Assembly (NCBI GenBank): GCA_027484825.1
Contig: JAIXSE010000034.1
Coordinates: 124,001 to 188,000 of the forward strand
Origin: Rubrivivax sp.
GTDB lineage: Bacteria; Pseudomonadota; Gammaproteobacteria; Burkholderiales; Burkholderiaceae_C
Direction of reading: 5' to 3'
Length of the DNA: 64,000 bases
Shown: positions 18,830 through 27,939 of the stretch, in pieces
How positions within the stretch are numbered: position 1 is the first letter of the stretch
Layout of the letters: every line of letters begins with the position of its first letter
Notes under the pieces: model-generated
What the model saw: only the letters and a program-made list of their open reading frames with translations
The model's database searches: none
Told to the model about the DNA's origin: nothing
Program-made: the position numbers and the translations under genes

Positions 18830-20020
18830 TCACTGTGACGCTTTCCAGGCATCGATGGCCTTGCGGGCCAGGAAGGACTGGTCGCTGAAGAAGCCGTCCA
18901 TGCCCAGATTCAGGAAGGTGCGGATCTGGCCGGAGAGGTCGCCCAGCGCGGTCGGGTCGGTGCTGCTGTCGAAATCGTTCGGCAGGAAGTAGTTCTCGGC
19001 GCGGAAGGTCCAGCCGTGCACGATCAGTCCGGCGGCATGTGCATCCTTGACGAAGCTGGTGGGCGTGCCCAGGCGGCCGCCGACCAGCGGAATCATCACG
19101 GCGGTGTTCACGCCGACGCCGCGCGCATAGGAGGCGATCTCGGCCAGACCGGCCGGCTTGGCCAGGTCGGCATAGGTGCGGGTGTCGCCGCTCAGCACGA
19201 AGTCATAGGGGCGACCGCTCGCATCCATCAGTTGGACCAGCGGCAGGCGCGTCATGCGCTTGAGCTTGCGCAGATTGCCCACTTCGAAGGACTGGATGAA
19301 CACCGGCGCGTCCGCATCCCGGTAGCCGTACTTGTGGAGCAGGCGCACCAGCGGCTCTTCCAGAGGCTGGCCCAGGCCCGCGAAGTAGCTGGGATGCTTG
19401 GTCTCCGGATAGACCCCGATCGGACGCACGGCCCGATGCGGACGGCCGCGGCGGTCCTCCCGATCGGCGCGGGCCTCTTCACGACGGCGTTCGTTGGCCT
19501 GCTGGACCAACTGCAGCACCTCCTCGAAGGTCGGCACTTCGAACATGTCGTTGAAGCGGCTGTTGGCCGGGCGGATGGCCGGAATGCGCTCGCGGGCGCG
19601 CAGCGTCTTGAGCTCGGCCAGGGTGAAGTCTTCGGTGAACCAGCCGGTGATGCTGACGCCGTCGATCACCTTGGTGGTCTTGCGGCTGGCAAATTCCGGA
19701 TGGTCGGCCACGTCGGTGGTGGCTTCACGCACCGTGCCATCGGGATTCAGGATCGCGATGGCGTTCTCATGGCGGGCCACCAGCACGCCGTCCTTGGTGA
19801 TGACCAGGTCCGGCTCGACAAAGTCGGCGCCCTGCTCGATGGCCAGCCAGTAGGACGCCAGGGTGTGCTCCGGCACATAACCGGAAGCGCCGCGATGCGC
19901 GATCAGCAGCGGCGATGCCGCGGACGGGCCGGGACGGCCATGGGCGGCGGCTGTGGCGGGCAGCATCACAGCGCCCAGGGTCACGGCCAGGGCGGCGGTG
20001 GACAGGATCAGACGAAGCAT
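18830..20020 (-). CDS. glpQ: Periplasmic glycerophosphodiester phosphodiesterase
   Basis: 396 residues from ATG 20020, preceded by GAGGAGAG. A signal peptide (1-27, ending A-A-A-H) directs export. The mature protein opens with the catalytic H-R-G-A-S-G, followed by the metal ligands in E-P-D-L-V and the downstream H-E pair, the signature of GlpQ-type enzymes that hydrolyse glycerophosphodiesters to glycerol-3-phosphate and an alcohol. Length exceeds E. coli GlpQ by about 40 residues, from a charged R/E-rich insertion near residues 190-215. No glycerol-3-phosphate transporter gene is adjacent. Confidence 0.85.
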   Translation of the reverse strand: MLRLILSTAALAVTLGAVMLPATAAAHGRPGPSAASPLLIAHRGASGYVPEHTLASYWLAIEQGADFVEPDLVITKDGVLVARHENAIAILNPDGTVREATTDVADHPEFASRKTTKVIDGVSITGWFTEDFTLAELKTLRARERIPAIRPANSRFNDMFEVPTFEEVLQLVQQANERRREEARADREDRRGRPHRAVRPIGVYPETKHPSYFAGLGQPLEEPLVRLLHKYGYRDADAPVFIQSFEVGNLRKLKRMTRLPLVQLMDASGRPYDFVLSGDTRTYADLAKPAGLAEIASYARGVGVNTAVMIPLVGGRLGTPTSFVKDAHAAGLIVHGWTFRAENYFLPNDFDSSTDPTALGDLSGQIRTFLNLGMDGFFSDQSFLARKAIDAWKASQ

Positions 20021-20160
20021 CTTCAAGACAGCTCTCCTCGTGAGGTGAGTCGCGAGGGTAGGGCGAGGCTCATGAAGGTTTGATGATCCCCCCGGAGCAG
20101 AAGCCGGGGACAGGCGGGGCATGTCCCCACTCCCGGCCTCATTGCCGGCGTCTGCCTGCA

Positions 20161-20245
20161 CGCCCGGCGCCATGGCCGGGCCTGTCACCGGCGCCCGGCG
20201 CCATGGCCGGGCCTGTCACCAACGCCCGGATCCGTGTCCGGGCTT
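20161..20245. repeat. Three hairpin-forming GC repeats
   Basis: A 29-bp unit starting CGCCCGGCGCCATGGCCGGG occurs at 20161-20189 and 20192-20220. A third, diverged copy (CGCCCGGATCCGTGTCCGGG) follows from 20223. Each unit folds as GCCCGGC/GCCGGGC. They lie between the chemoreceptor stop and the phosphodiesterase start and look like REP-type or terminator repeats. Confidence 0.5.
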
Positions 20246-20250
20246 TGTGA

Positions 20251-21801
20251 TCAGCGGCTCAGCCGGAAGACCGCGACCGCGTCCGCCAGGCGGTGGGACT
20301 GATCCTTCAGGCTCTCGGCCGCCGACGCGGCTTCTTCCACCAGCGCGGCATTTTGCTGCGTCATCTGGTCCAGATGGCCCACGGCGGCATTGACCTGCTG
20401 GATACCGTCGCTCTGTTCATGGGTGGCGGCGCTGATCTCGGCAATGATGTCGGTGACCCGCTGCACGCTGTGCACGATGTCGTTCATCGTGGTGCCGGCA
20501 TCGGTCACCAGCCGGGAGCCGGATTCGACCCGCTCCACACTGGTGGCGATCAGGGACTTGATCTCCTTGGCCGCGCCCGCACTGCGCTGCGCCAGGGACC
20601 GCACTTCGCTGGCCACCACGGCGAATCCACGGCCTTGCTCGCCGGCCCGGGCGGCTTCCACCGCGGCATTGAGGGCCAGGATGTTGGTCTGGAAGGCAAT
20701 GCCGTCGATGACGCCGATGATGTCGCCGATGCGGCGCGAGCTGTCGCTGATCTCGCTCATGGTCGAGACCACCTGGCCCATCACCGTGCCGCCGCGCTGG
20801 GCGGTGGTGGTGGCATGGCTGGCCAGTTGATTGGCGGTGGTGGCGGCATCCGCCGTCTGGCGCACGGTGCCGGTGAGCTGGGTGAGGGAGGCGGCGGCCT
20901 GCTGCAGGTTGGAGGCGGTCTGCTCGGTGCGGCTGGACAGGTCCATGTTGCCGGTGGCGATCTCGGCGCTGGCGGTGTTGATGCTGTCGGTGGAGCTGCG
21001 CACATCGCCGATCAGGCCGGTGAGGGCGGTCTGCATGGTGCGCAGGGAGTTGAGCAGGCGCCCGGTTTCATCGTCCGAGTGGATGTGGATCGGACGCGTC
21101 AGGTCGAAATGGGCAATCGCATCGGCCACTTCGGCGGCCTGGCTGAGCGGACCGGTGATGGAGCGGGTCAGGCGCCAGGACAGCACACCGGCCGTCACCA
21201 GCGCGACGATGCTGAACAGCACCAGCGCCATGCGTGCGCGTTGATTGCTTTGCCGCAGGTCGTCAATGGAGTGGTCAAGCTGTTCACGCTGGGCCTGGAC
21301 CACCGCCTGGATGCTTTCCAGATACACGGTCGAGGAGGCCGAGAACTTCTCGAACAGTTCTTTGGCACGCTCGGTTTCGCCGGCCTTCTTTGCGGCTGCA
21401 ATGGCATCGCGGGTGGAGAGATAGGTCTTGCGCAGTTCGGAGATCTTCTCGAAAGAGGCACGTTCCTGCGGTGTGGTGAGCAGCTTGTCCAGCTGTTGCT
21501 GGAGCTCCGTGGAGCGCTTGGTGGATTCCGCAGCCGCCTGGGCAAAGAACGTCGACAGATTGCCGTCGGTGCTCACTGCAATCGCGGTGGTGCGGGTGAT
21601 GCCATTGAAGACATTGCGATACCAATCGGAGGCGACACGCTCAGTGGCCAATGCATCGGTGTAAATGGACTCGGTGTCCTGCGCCACCTTTTGCAGCCCC
21701 CAATACCCAAGACCCGATCCAACCAGTGCAATCAGCAGCACCAGGGTCTGGACCAGCCCGAAACGACGGCCGATGGATCGGCCTGAAATCTTTGTTGCCA
21801 T
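20251..21801 (-). CDS. Methyl-accepting chemotaxis protein with 4HB-type sensor
   Basis: 516 residues from ATG 21801, which has GGAGA seven bases upstream; the open frame runs further 5' into an unrelated gene remnant. Membrane span 1 is at about 16-36, a four-helix-bundle periplasmic domain at ~37-190, span 2 at ~192-212, HAMP at ~213-265, and the signalling domain carries the kinase-contact hairpin [14 protein letters not shown]. There is no C-terminal CheR pentapeptide. It senses an unknown periplasmic cue and controls CheA. It is one of three related receptors in the window. Confidence 0.9.
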   Translation of the reverse strand: MATKISGRSIGRRFGLVQTLVLLIALVGSGLGYWGLQKVAQDTESIYTDALATERVASDWYRNVFNGITRTTAIAVSTDGNLSTFFAQAAAESTKRSTELQQQLDKLLTTPQERASFEKISELRKTYLSTRDAIAAAKKAGETERAKELFEKFSASSTVYLESIQAVVQAQREQLDHSIDDLRQSNQRARMALVLFSIVALVTAGVLSWRLTRSITGPLSQAAEVADAIAHFDLTRPIHIHSDDETGRLLNSLRTMQTALTGLIGDVRSSTDSINTASAEIATGNMDLSSRTEQTASNLQQAAASLTQLTGTVRQTADAATTANQLASHATTTAQRGGTVMGQVVSTMSEISDSSRRIGDIIGVIDGIAFQTNILALNAAVEAARAGEQGRGFAVVASEVRSLAQRSAGAAKEIKSLIATSVERVESGSRLVTDAGTTMNDIVHSVQRVTDIIAEISAATHEQSDGIQQVNAAVGHLDQMTQQNAALVEEAASAAESLKDQSHRLADAVAVFRLSR

Positions 21802-21987
21802 GCTTGTCTCCAATGCGGCAGCCGGTGCTGCCGTACGCATGGCGGATGCTGTCACCTCAATGAAGCGGACGCTAGCGTTTTCCTGTGAATAACCGAAGCG
21901 CTGACGCCCAATCGTGAAATCCGTCAATCTCTTCGCATGGCCCTCTCCCGCGCAGCGTTCACTGGCACTGCGAATCGCATGCTGTCT

Positions 21988-22209
21988 CTGATCGCAACCC
22001 TTCTTGCTGCCTGTGAGCAACAGTTGTTCGCGCAGCAGGTCCAGCAAGGTGACCCGGGGCGCCAGCTGCAGCATCACCGTCTGGCCATTGATGCGAAGCT
22101 GGACCGGCCGGCCGGGTGGGCCTTCCAGCCAGGTGACATCGCCGCCAGCCTCGAGGGCATCGGCCTCTGGCGGCCCTAGCGGCCGGGTCGATGCGGGGGG
22201 CGTGTTCAT
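21988..22209 (-). pseudogene. Truncated (2Fe-2S) subunit of a xanthine dehydrogenase/aldehyde oxidoreductase
   Basis: The 74 codons from ATG 22209 encode the start of a PaoA/YagT-like iron-sulfur subunit: [14 protein letters not shown] and S-K-K-G-C-D-Q. The homology stops exactly where G-Q-C-G-A-C-T should continue; the cluster-binding cysteines beyond the first, the whole second half and the partner molybdenum and flavin subunits are missing. The frame then runs without a stop into the chemoreceptor 5' region through unrelated sequence. This looks like a deletion or rearrangement scar. Any product would be non-functional as an electron carrier. Confidence 0.75.
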
Positions 22210-22339
22210 GTCGCGTCGTTTGGCGAACCCGGTTCAGGCCGGGGTGGTCTGCTATGCCTTGTCGATCAAGGCGTGTTCCCAATGGCTGCGGCGCTTGTGG
22301 TCGTGAGACGATTCGGGCTGACGTTGGAGACCCACAGAG

Positions 22340-23245
22340 ATGGTGACGAAAGACCGCGCAGCCGGTGATGGCCGCGGACTGCTGGCCTTGATCGGCGGCA
22401 ATGAAGACCGGGACGGTGATCGCGCCGTTCTCGGCGCCCTGGTGCGGGCGCTGCCTCAGCAGCGACCCCTGCAGCAGCCCCTGCAGCGACCGCGTGTGCT
22501 GGTGCTGACCGCGGCCAGCGGCGCGCCGGCCGAGCTGTGGCAGCACTACCGCGCCGCCTTTGACACCCTGGGCGCTGAGCCATTCTGGCTGGACGCGCGG
22601 GATGCGTCAGAGCTGGACAGCCCTGCGGTGATGGCCCGTCTGGCGGAGGTGGATCTGGTGTTCCTGACCGGGGGCGACCAGCATCGGCTGCTGGACACGC
22701 TCGGTGACACCCCTGCGTTTGATCGGATCCTGCAGCGTCACCTGACCCAGGGCCTGGCCGTGGCCGGCACCAGCGCGGGCGCTTCGGCGCTGGGCGCTCG
22801 CATGCCCCGCGGCGACGAGGGCTCCCAGATCGCCGGCGGTCCGCCCGGGCCGTTGCCGCCGGGCCTGGGCCTGTGGCCCCGGGTGGTGGTGGACCAGCAT
22901 TTCTCCGAACGCAAGCGGCTGTCGCGGCTGATCCAGTTCCTGGGCGTCTCGCCCGGCCATGTGGGCGTGGGCCTGGACGAGGACACCGCCGTGTTCCTGC
23001 ATCCCGACGACCGGCTGGAGGTGGTGGGTAGCGGCAAGGTGACGGTGGTGGCCGGCGGCGGGCCGGGAACGCGGCTGCAGGCCATGGGGCCGGGCGAATG
23101 CTGGTCGCTGGACGAGGTCTCGCTGCATCTGCTGACGGCGGGCCTGCGTCTGGACGGTCGCCAGCTGCCGGACGGCACGCCCTGGGCCTTGCGCCACCTG
23201 CTCGATCGTTCGGACCAGGAGGCCGCGCTGAAGATCGGGTCCTGA
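22340..23245 (+). CDS. Cyanophycinase-family serine peptidase (S51)
   Basis: 301 residues, typical length for CphB. The nucleophile elbow G-T-S145-A-G-A is intact, as are L-I-G-G-N near the N-terminus and F-L-T-G-G-D-Q. Cyanophycinase cuts cyanophycin to beta-Asp-Arg dipeptides. No cyanophycin synthetase gene is in view. There is no signal peptide, so the protein is cytoplasmic. Position 22340 opens 130 bp from the divergent gene remnant. A general peptidase E-like activity cannot be excluded. Confidence 0.8.
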   Translation: MVTKDRAAGDGRGLLALIGGNEDRDGDRAVLGALVRALPQQRPLQQPLQRPRVLVLTAASGAPAELWQHYRAAFDTLGAEPFWLDARDASELDSPAVMARLAEVDLVFLTGGDQHRLLDTLGDTPAFDRILQRHLTQGLAVAGTSAGASALGARMPRGDEGSQIAGGPPGPLPPGLGLWPRVVVDQHFSERKRLSRLIQFLGVSPGHVGVGLDEDTAVFLHPDDRLEVVGSGKVTVVAGGGPGTRLQAMGPGECWSLDEVSLHLLTAGLRLDGRQLPDGTPWALRHLLDRSDQEAALKIGS

Positions 23246-23500
23246 CGGTGTCTGGCGGGCAGCCTGCGCCGCGGGCGTGGCCCACCACAGCAGCCCCACA
23301 CGGCCCGTCTGTTCCCGCGGGACCACAGTGCTGCGCGCTGGTCGCCAAGCTCATCTGCTCCTCGCCCCGGTGGCTCGTAAATCTGTCTCTCCTCGGGTGC
23401 CAAAAGACATGCCTGGGCAATGGCGAATGGCCGGGCGGGCGCAGCGGCGGTAGCCTTGCGCCCTTCTCCTGCTGACCTGCCCCATCCGGGGGCCACCGCC

Positions 23501-25531
23501 ATGTTCCGCCTTGCCCTGATTGCCGCTGCCGCAGCGGCCGCCCTGACCGCCGCGCCGGCGCAAGCCCTGGATGTCCAGAGCTTCTCCAAGGACGTCGCAC
23601 CCTGTGCGGACTTCTACGACTATGTGAACGGCCCGTGGATCGCCAGCACCCAGTTGCCGGCCGACCAGACCCGCATCGGCAGCTTCGACGCCCTGCGCGT
23701 GGCCAATGACCGCCTGCTGGCCGACGCCCTGGCCGAGCTGGTGCGCAAGCCCGAGTTGCAGACCAGCCCCGGCCTGCGCCAGGTGGCGGCTTATTTCGCC
23801 AGCGGCATGGACCGCGCCGCCATTGAAGCAGGCGGCCTCAAGCCGGTGAAGCCCTTGCTGGACCGGGTGGCCTCGATCAAGACCGCTGCCGACCTGCCCG
23901 CCGTGCTGGCCGAACTGGGCCGGGTGCAGATCGCCGCGCCGGTGGGCACCTATGTCCGGCCGGATCCCAAGAACACCAGCGTGCAGGTGCTGAACCTGAC
24001 GCAGTCCGGGCTGGGCCTGCCGGACCGGGACGACTACGTCAAGGACACCGATCTGGCCAAGCGCCTGCGCGCGGCCTACCGCCTCTATGCGGAGCGGCTG
24101 CTGAAGGCTTCCGGGGCCGAGGCCTCGTCCGACACGCTCGACGCGCTGATGGCCTTTGAAGCCCGCCTGGCCGAGGCCAGCATGCCCCGCGCCGCCATGC
24201 GCGATCCGCTGGCCGTCTACAACCCGATGTCTCCTGCCCAACTGGCCGAGAAGGCCCCGGGCCTGGATTGGCAAGCCTGGATCAAGGCCCTGACGCTGAA
24301 CGGCAAGCGGACCGACGGCGTGGACCGCGTCATCGTCGGACAACCGGCCTTCCTGCAGCGCGTGGCCGAACTGGCCGCCAGCACGCCGGTGTCCACCTGG
24401 AAGACCTATCTGCGGGTGCGGGTGCTGGACAACAGCGCCAACCGTCTGCCGGCGGTCTACGCCGATGCGGCCTTCGACTACTACGACAAGACCATCACCG
24501 GCCTGGAGCAGCACAAGCCGCGTGAGCAGGAAGTGATCATGATGATCGGCGGCCGTACCGGCGGTGCGCCGCTGGGCCTGGCCCTGGGCGAGCTGTTCGT
24601 GGCCCGCGCCTTCTCGCCGGAAGCCCAGCGCCGCGCCACGCTGCTGATCGACGATGTGAAGGCGGCCATGCGCGAGAAGATCCAGACCGTCGCCTGGATG
24701 AGCGAGCAGACCAAGGTCCGCGCCCTGGAGAAGCTGGCTGCGATGCAGCCCAAGATCGGCGCGCCGGCCACCTGGCCGCAGTATGAGGGCCTGAGCCTGG
24801 ATCCGAAGGACTTCGCCGGCAACCAGCTCAAGGCCGCCGCCTGGGCCCACCAGGAACAGCTCAAGGACCTGGATCGCCCCAGCGACCGCAGCCGCTGGAC
24901 CATGTCGCCCTACATCGTGAATGCGCAGGCGGGTGGCTTGAACGAGATCACCTTCCCGGCCGGCATCCTGCAGCCGCCGTTCTTCGATGCGAAGGCGGAT
25001 GACGCGATGAACTACGGCGGCATCGGCATGGTGATCGGTCATGAGATCACCCACCACTTCGATGACCGCGGCCGCCAGTTCGACAGCATCGGCAGCCTCA
25101 ACGATTGGTGGACCCCGGCGGATGCGCAGGCCTACAAGGCCAATGCGGACCGTGTGGTGGCGCTCTACGAGAGTTATGAGCCGGTGCCCGGGACGCACAT
25201 CAACGGCCGATTGACGTTGGGCGAGAACATCTCCGACATGGCCGGCATGCCGATCGCCTTTGACGCCCTGCAAAACGCCCTCAAGCGCACCGGCCAGCGC
25301 GACAAGGTGGACGGCTTCACCCCGGAGCAGCGCTTCTTCCTGTCCAACGCGCTGGTGTGGCGCAACAAGACCCGCGAAGCCGCCTTGCTGAATCAACTGC
25401 GCACCGACCCGCATTCCCCGGGCAAGTACCGCGTTGTGGCGACGATGTCCAACATGCCGGAATTCGCCAAGGCCTTCAGCTGCAAGGCGGGCGATGCCAT
25501 GGTGGCGCCCAAGCCGATCCGGGTCTGGTGA
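23501..25531 (+). CDS. M13-family (neprilysin/PepO-like) metalloendopeptidase
   Basis: 676 residues from ATG 23501; an upstream in-frame ATG is rejected because the signal peptide (residues 1-23, ending A-Q-A-L) begins here. The zinc site is complete: H514-E-I-T-H518 with third ligand Glu575 in G-E-N-I-S-D. The substrate-binding N-A-x-Y-type motif reads V-N-A-Q-A. The mature chain begins with F-S-K-D-V-A-P-C, as usual for secreted bacterial PepO. It should cleave small peptides in the periplasm. It is followed on the same strand by an MFS transporter 65 bp downstream; co-function is not evident. Confidence 0.92.
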   Translation: MFRLALIAAAAAAALTAAPAQALDVQSFSKDVAPCADFYDYVNGPWIASTQLPADQTRIGSFDALRVANDRLLADALAELVRKPELQTSPGLRQVAAYFASGMDRAAIEAGGLKPVKPLLDRVASIKTAADLPAVLAELGRVQIAAPVGTYVRPDPKNTSVQVLNLTQSGLGLPDRDDYVKDTDLAKRLRAAYRLYAERLLKASGAEASSDTLDALMAFEARLAEASMPRAAMRDPLAVYNPMSPAQLAEKAPGLDWQAWIKALTLNGKRTDGVDRVIVGQPAFLQRVAELAASTPVSTWKTYLRVRVLDNSANRLPAVYADAAFDYYDKTITGLEQHKPREQEVIMMIGGRTGGAPLGLALGELFVARAFSPEAQRRATLLIDDVKAAMREKIQTVAWMSEQTKVRALEKLAAMQPKIGAPATWPQYEGLSLDPKDFAGNQLKAAAWAHQEQLKDLDRPSDRSRWTMSPYIVNAQAGGLNEITFPAGILQPPFFDAKADDAMNYGGIGMVIGHEITHHFDDRGRQFDSIGSLNDWWTPADAQAYKANADRVVALYESYEPVPGTHINGRLTLGENISDMAGMPIAFDALQNALKRTGQRDKVDGFTPEQRFFLSNALVWRNKTREAALLNQLRTDPHSPGKYRVVATMSNMPEFAKAFSCKAGDAMVAPKPIRVW

Positions 25532-25596
25532 ACCGCTGAAACCATCGGGAAGGCAAAGCCTGCTACAACGGCGACCTTCCCCATTCAGGGTTTCGC

Positions 25597-26847
25597 ATGT
25601 CCGCCACTCCCATGACTCCTGGCGCGCCTCCGGGCGCGCCACTGCCGTTCACGCCCTACCAGCGCTTTGCCACCGGCATGCTGACGCTGCTGCAGTTCGC
25701 CGTGATCCTGGACTTCATGATCATGTCGCCGCTGGGCGCGATGATCATGCCGGCCATGTCCATGTCGGCGCAGCAGTTCGGCCTGGTGGTGTCGGCCTAT
25801 GCCTTCAGCGCGGGCCTCTCCGGGCTGCTGACCGCCGGATTCGCCGACCGCTACGACCGCAAGCGTCTGCTGCTGTTTTTCTATTGCGGATTTTTGCTGG
25901 GCACCTTGTGGTGCGGCCTGGCCACCAGCTACGAGATGCTGCTGGTCGCGCGGGTGGTGACCGGCCTGTTCGGCGGCGTCATCGGCTCCATCGTGATGGC
26001 CATCACCGCCGATCTGTTCCCGCCCGCCCAGCGCGGACGGGTGATGGGCCTGCTGCAGGGCGGCTTTGCGGCCAGCCAGGTGCTGGGCCTGCCCTTCGGG
26101 CTGTTCCTGGCCTCGCGCTGGAGCTGGCATGCGCCGTTTCTGGCGCTGGTGGCGCTGGGGCTGGTGGCGGGCGTGCTGATCGCAGTCTTCATGAAGCCGG
26201 TCAACGCCCATTTGGCGGCGGGGCGCGCGGACGGGGTGGCGCGTCATCTGCGCCATGTGCTGTCCAAGCCGCTGCACTGGATCGCCTTTGCCGTCACCGC
26301 CTTGCTGACCACCGGCGGCTTCATGCTGATGCCGTTTGCCAGCGCCTTCGTGGTGCACAACGTGGGGGTGTCGCTGGACCATCTGCCGGCGGTGTATCTG
26401 GTGACCGGACTCTCCACGCTGGTGGTGTCGCCGCTCATCGGGCGCATGTCGGACCGCTTCGGGCCCATGCCGGTGTTCTATACCGGCTGTCTGATCACGG
26501 TGGTCATGGTGATTCTCTACACCCACATGGGGCCGTCACCGCTGCCGCTGCTGATCGTGGTGAATGTGGTGCTGTTTGCCGGCATCTTCTCCCGGCTCAT
26601 CCCCTGGCAGGCCCTGGTCAGCGGCATTCCATCGCCTGAGCAGCGGGGCGCCTTCAGCGCCATCAACAGTGCGCTGCAACAGCTCGCGGGCGGGGTGGCG
26701 TCCCTGGTGGCCGGTCACCTGGTCTACCTCGGCGCGGACGGGCAGGTGAAGGACTTTCCGCTGGTCGGATATGTGGTGGTGAGCTCCACCCTGGTGGCGG
26801 CCGTGTTGATGACCATCGTGGCTCGCCAGAAGCGACAAGTTCACTAG
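25597..26847 (+). CDS. MFS transporter, DHA1-type
   Basis: 416 residues with twelve predicted hydrophobic spans, the usual MFS size. The inter-span 2/3 loop motif reads G-x-x-A-D-R-Y-D-R-K-R, the canonical family signature, and the motif around span 5 is compatible with a drug:H+ antiporter or AraJ-like efflux protein. The N-terminal 18 residues are Pro/Gly-rich. The substrate is unknown. No regulator is adjacent. A convincing terminator is not seen downstream. Confidence 0.88.
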   Translation: MSATPMTPGAPPGAPLPFTPYQRFATGMLTLLQFAVILDFMIMSPLGAMIMPAMSMSAQQFGLVVSAYAFSAGLSGLLTAGFADRYDRKRLLLFFYCGFLLGTLWCGLATSYEMLLVARVVTGLFGGVIGSIVMAITADLFPPAQRGRVMGLLQGGFAASQVLGLPFGLFLASRWSWHAPFLALVALGLVAGVLIAVFMKPVNAHLAAGRADGVARHLRHVLSKPLHWIAFAVTALLTTGGFMLMPFASAFVVHNVGVSLDHLPAVYLVTGLSTLVVSPLIGRMSDRFGPMPVFYTGCLITVVMVILYTHMGPSPLPLLIVVNVVLFAGIFSRLIPWQALVSGIPSPEQRGAFSAINSALQQLAGGVASLVAGHLVYLGADGQVKDFPLVGYVVVSSTLVAAVLMTIVARQKRQVH

Positions 26848-26994
26848 CCGGATGCTGAAATGACTTTCGGGCGTCAGGCGCCCGCTCAGGGCGAATGATG
26901 CCCGCATTGCTGTGCGGTCTTCAGTTTGGCTTCATGTGAGAGAAAAGCCTTGCACGTAGGCTACGGGCTAACCCTGATTTGTCTGGAGCTGTCC

Positions 26995-27498
26995 GTGTCG
27001 TCCCGTTTGCTGTCTGCCCGCCGTTCTGCCCTCGGCCTGGTGTCGTCCCTGGCCCTGGCCGCATTGACGCTGGGGCTGACCGCCTGCGACCGGCTGCCGT
27101 CCTATGACGGCCCCGAACTCTCCGCCTTCGAGCGCCATCAGCATGAGCGCTGCGTGTCCTTGCTGCGTTCCAGTTGGCAAGGGGCGCCGGTTCGGTCCAC
27201 CTCCGCCGAACGCGGTTTGAGCGGGCTGGAGTATGTGTGGGTCAATGTCGATGTGGACGACGACCAGGACGACATCGACCGGCGCGCCGCCAAGGGCACG
27301 GCCCATGCGGGGCACTGCCAGTTCGAGCATGGCGGCGATGTGGTGCACGTGCACAGCTATGCGCTGGGCAACAGTCCCGCCAGCGCGTCGGCCGGGGCCT
27401 TGCCGCAGACGGACGACGGCGCCGCGTACCGCTACTTCACCGCCAGCATCAATGAGTCGGGCCACCCCACGGTGGCGTCCGCAGTCGCGACCCGCTGA
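26995..27498 (+). CDS. Putative lipoprotein of unknown function
   Basis: 167 residues from a GTG start at 26995 with GGAG six bases before it; longer frames add unlikely residues. A signal sequence ends in L-T-A-C, a lipobox, so the mature protein should be lipidated at Cys. The mature part is acidic (a D-D-D-Q-D-D run) and carries several His in H-A-G-H and V-V-H-V-H-S, which could bind metal. No family recognised. It stands alone between MFS and glyoxalase-like genes. Confidence 0.65.
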   Translation: MSSRLLSARRSALGLVSSLALAALTLGLTACDRLPSYDGPELSAFERHQHERCVSLLRSSWQGAPVRSTSAERGLSGLEYVWVNVDVDDDQDDIDRRAAKGTAHAGHCQFEHGGDVVHVHSYALGNSPASASAGALPQTDDGAAYRYFTASINESGHPTVASAVATR

Positions 27499-27555
27499 TC
27501 GATCGGGGCGCCGCGGCCGTGGCTTAATGGAGCCTGTTGAGTTCCCGCACGTGCC

Positions 27556-27939
27556 ATGCTGAAACGACTGCACCACGCCGCCATCATCTGCAGCGACTAT
27601 GACCGCTCCCGCCGCTTCTACACCGAGGTGCTCGGGCTGAAGGTGCTGGCGGAACACTATCGCGAAGCCCGTCGCTCCTGGAAGCTGGACCTGGGCCTGC
27701 CGGACGGCTCGCAGGTCGAGCTGTTTTCCTTCCCGGATGCGCCGCCGCGCCCGTCTTATCCCGAAGCCCAGGGCCTGCGGCATCTGGCGTTTGCGGTGGA
27801 GGACGTGACGGCCTGCAAGGCGCATCTCGAAGCGCTGGGCGTGGCGGTGGAGCCGGTGCGGATCGATGAATACACCGGCCGCGCCTTCACCTTCTTTGCA
27901 GACCCGGACGGACTGCCGCTGGAAGTCTACGAAGCCTGA
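27556..27939 (+). CDS. VOC/glyoxalase I-like protein (GloA2/YaeR type)
   Basis: 127 residues forming one vicinal-oxygen-chelate domain with paired beta-alpha-beta-beta-beta modules. Probable metal ligands are His6 or His7 in L-H-H-A, Glu56 in V-E-L-F, His76 in R-H-L and Glu near the C-terminus in L-E-V-Y. It is closest in pattern to the GloA2/YaeR subgroup, whose substrate is not settled, rather than to classical glyoxalase I. Its 3' end overlaps the convergent isochorismatase-family gene by 13 bp. Confidence 0.8.
   Translation: MLKRLHHAAIICSDYDRSRRFYTEVLGLKVLAEHYREARRSWKLDLGLPDGSQVELFSFPDAPPRPSYPEAQGLRHLAFAVEDVTACKAHLEALGVAVEPVRIDEYTGRAFTFFADPDGLPLEVYEA

Noticed and set aside
20251-22209. 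A single 652-residue Fe-S/chemoreceptor fusion protein
   Set aside because: The frame is open only by chance; the receptor has its own ATG and GGAGA at 21801, and the Fe-S part is truncated.
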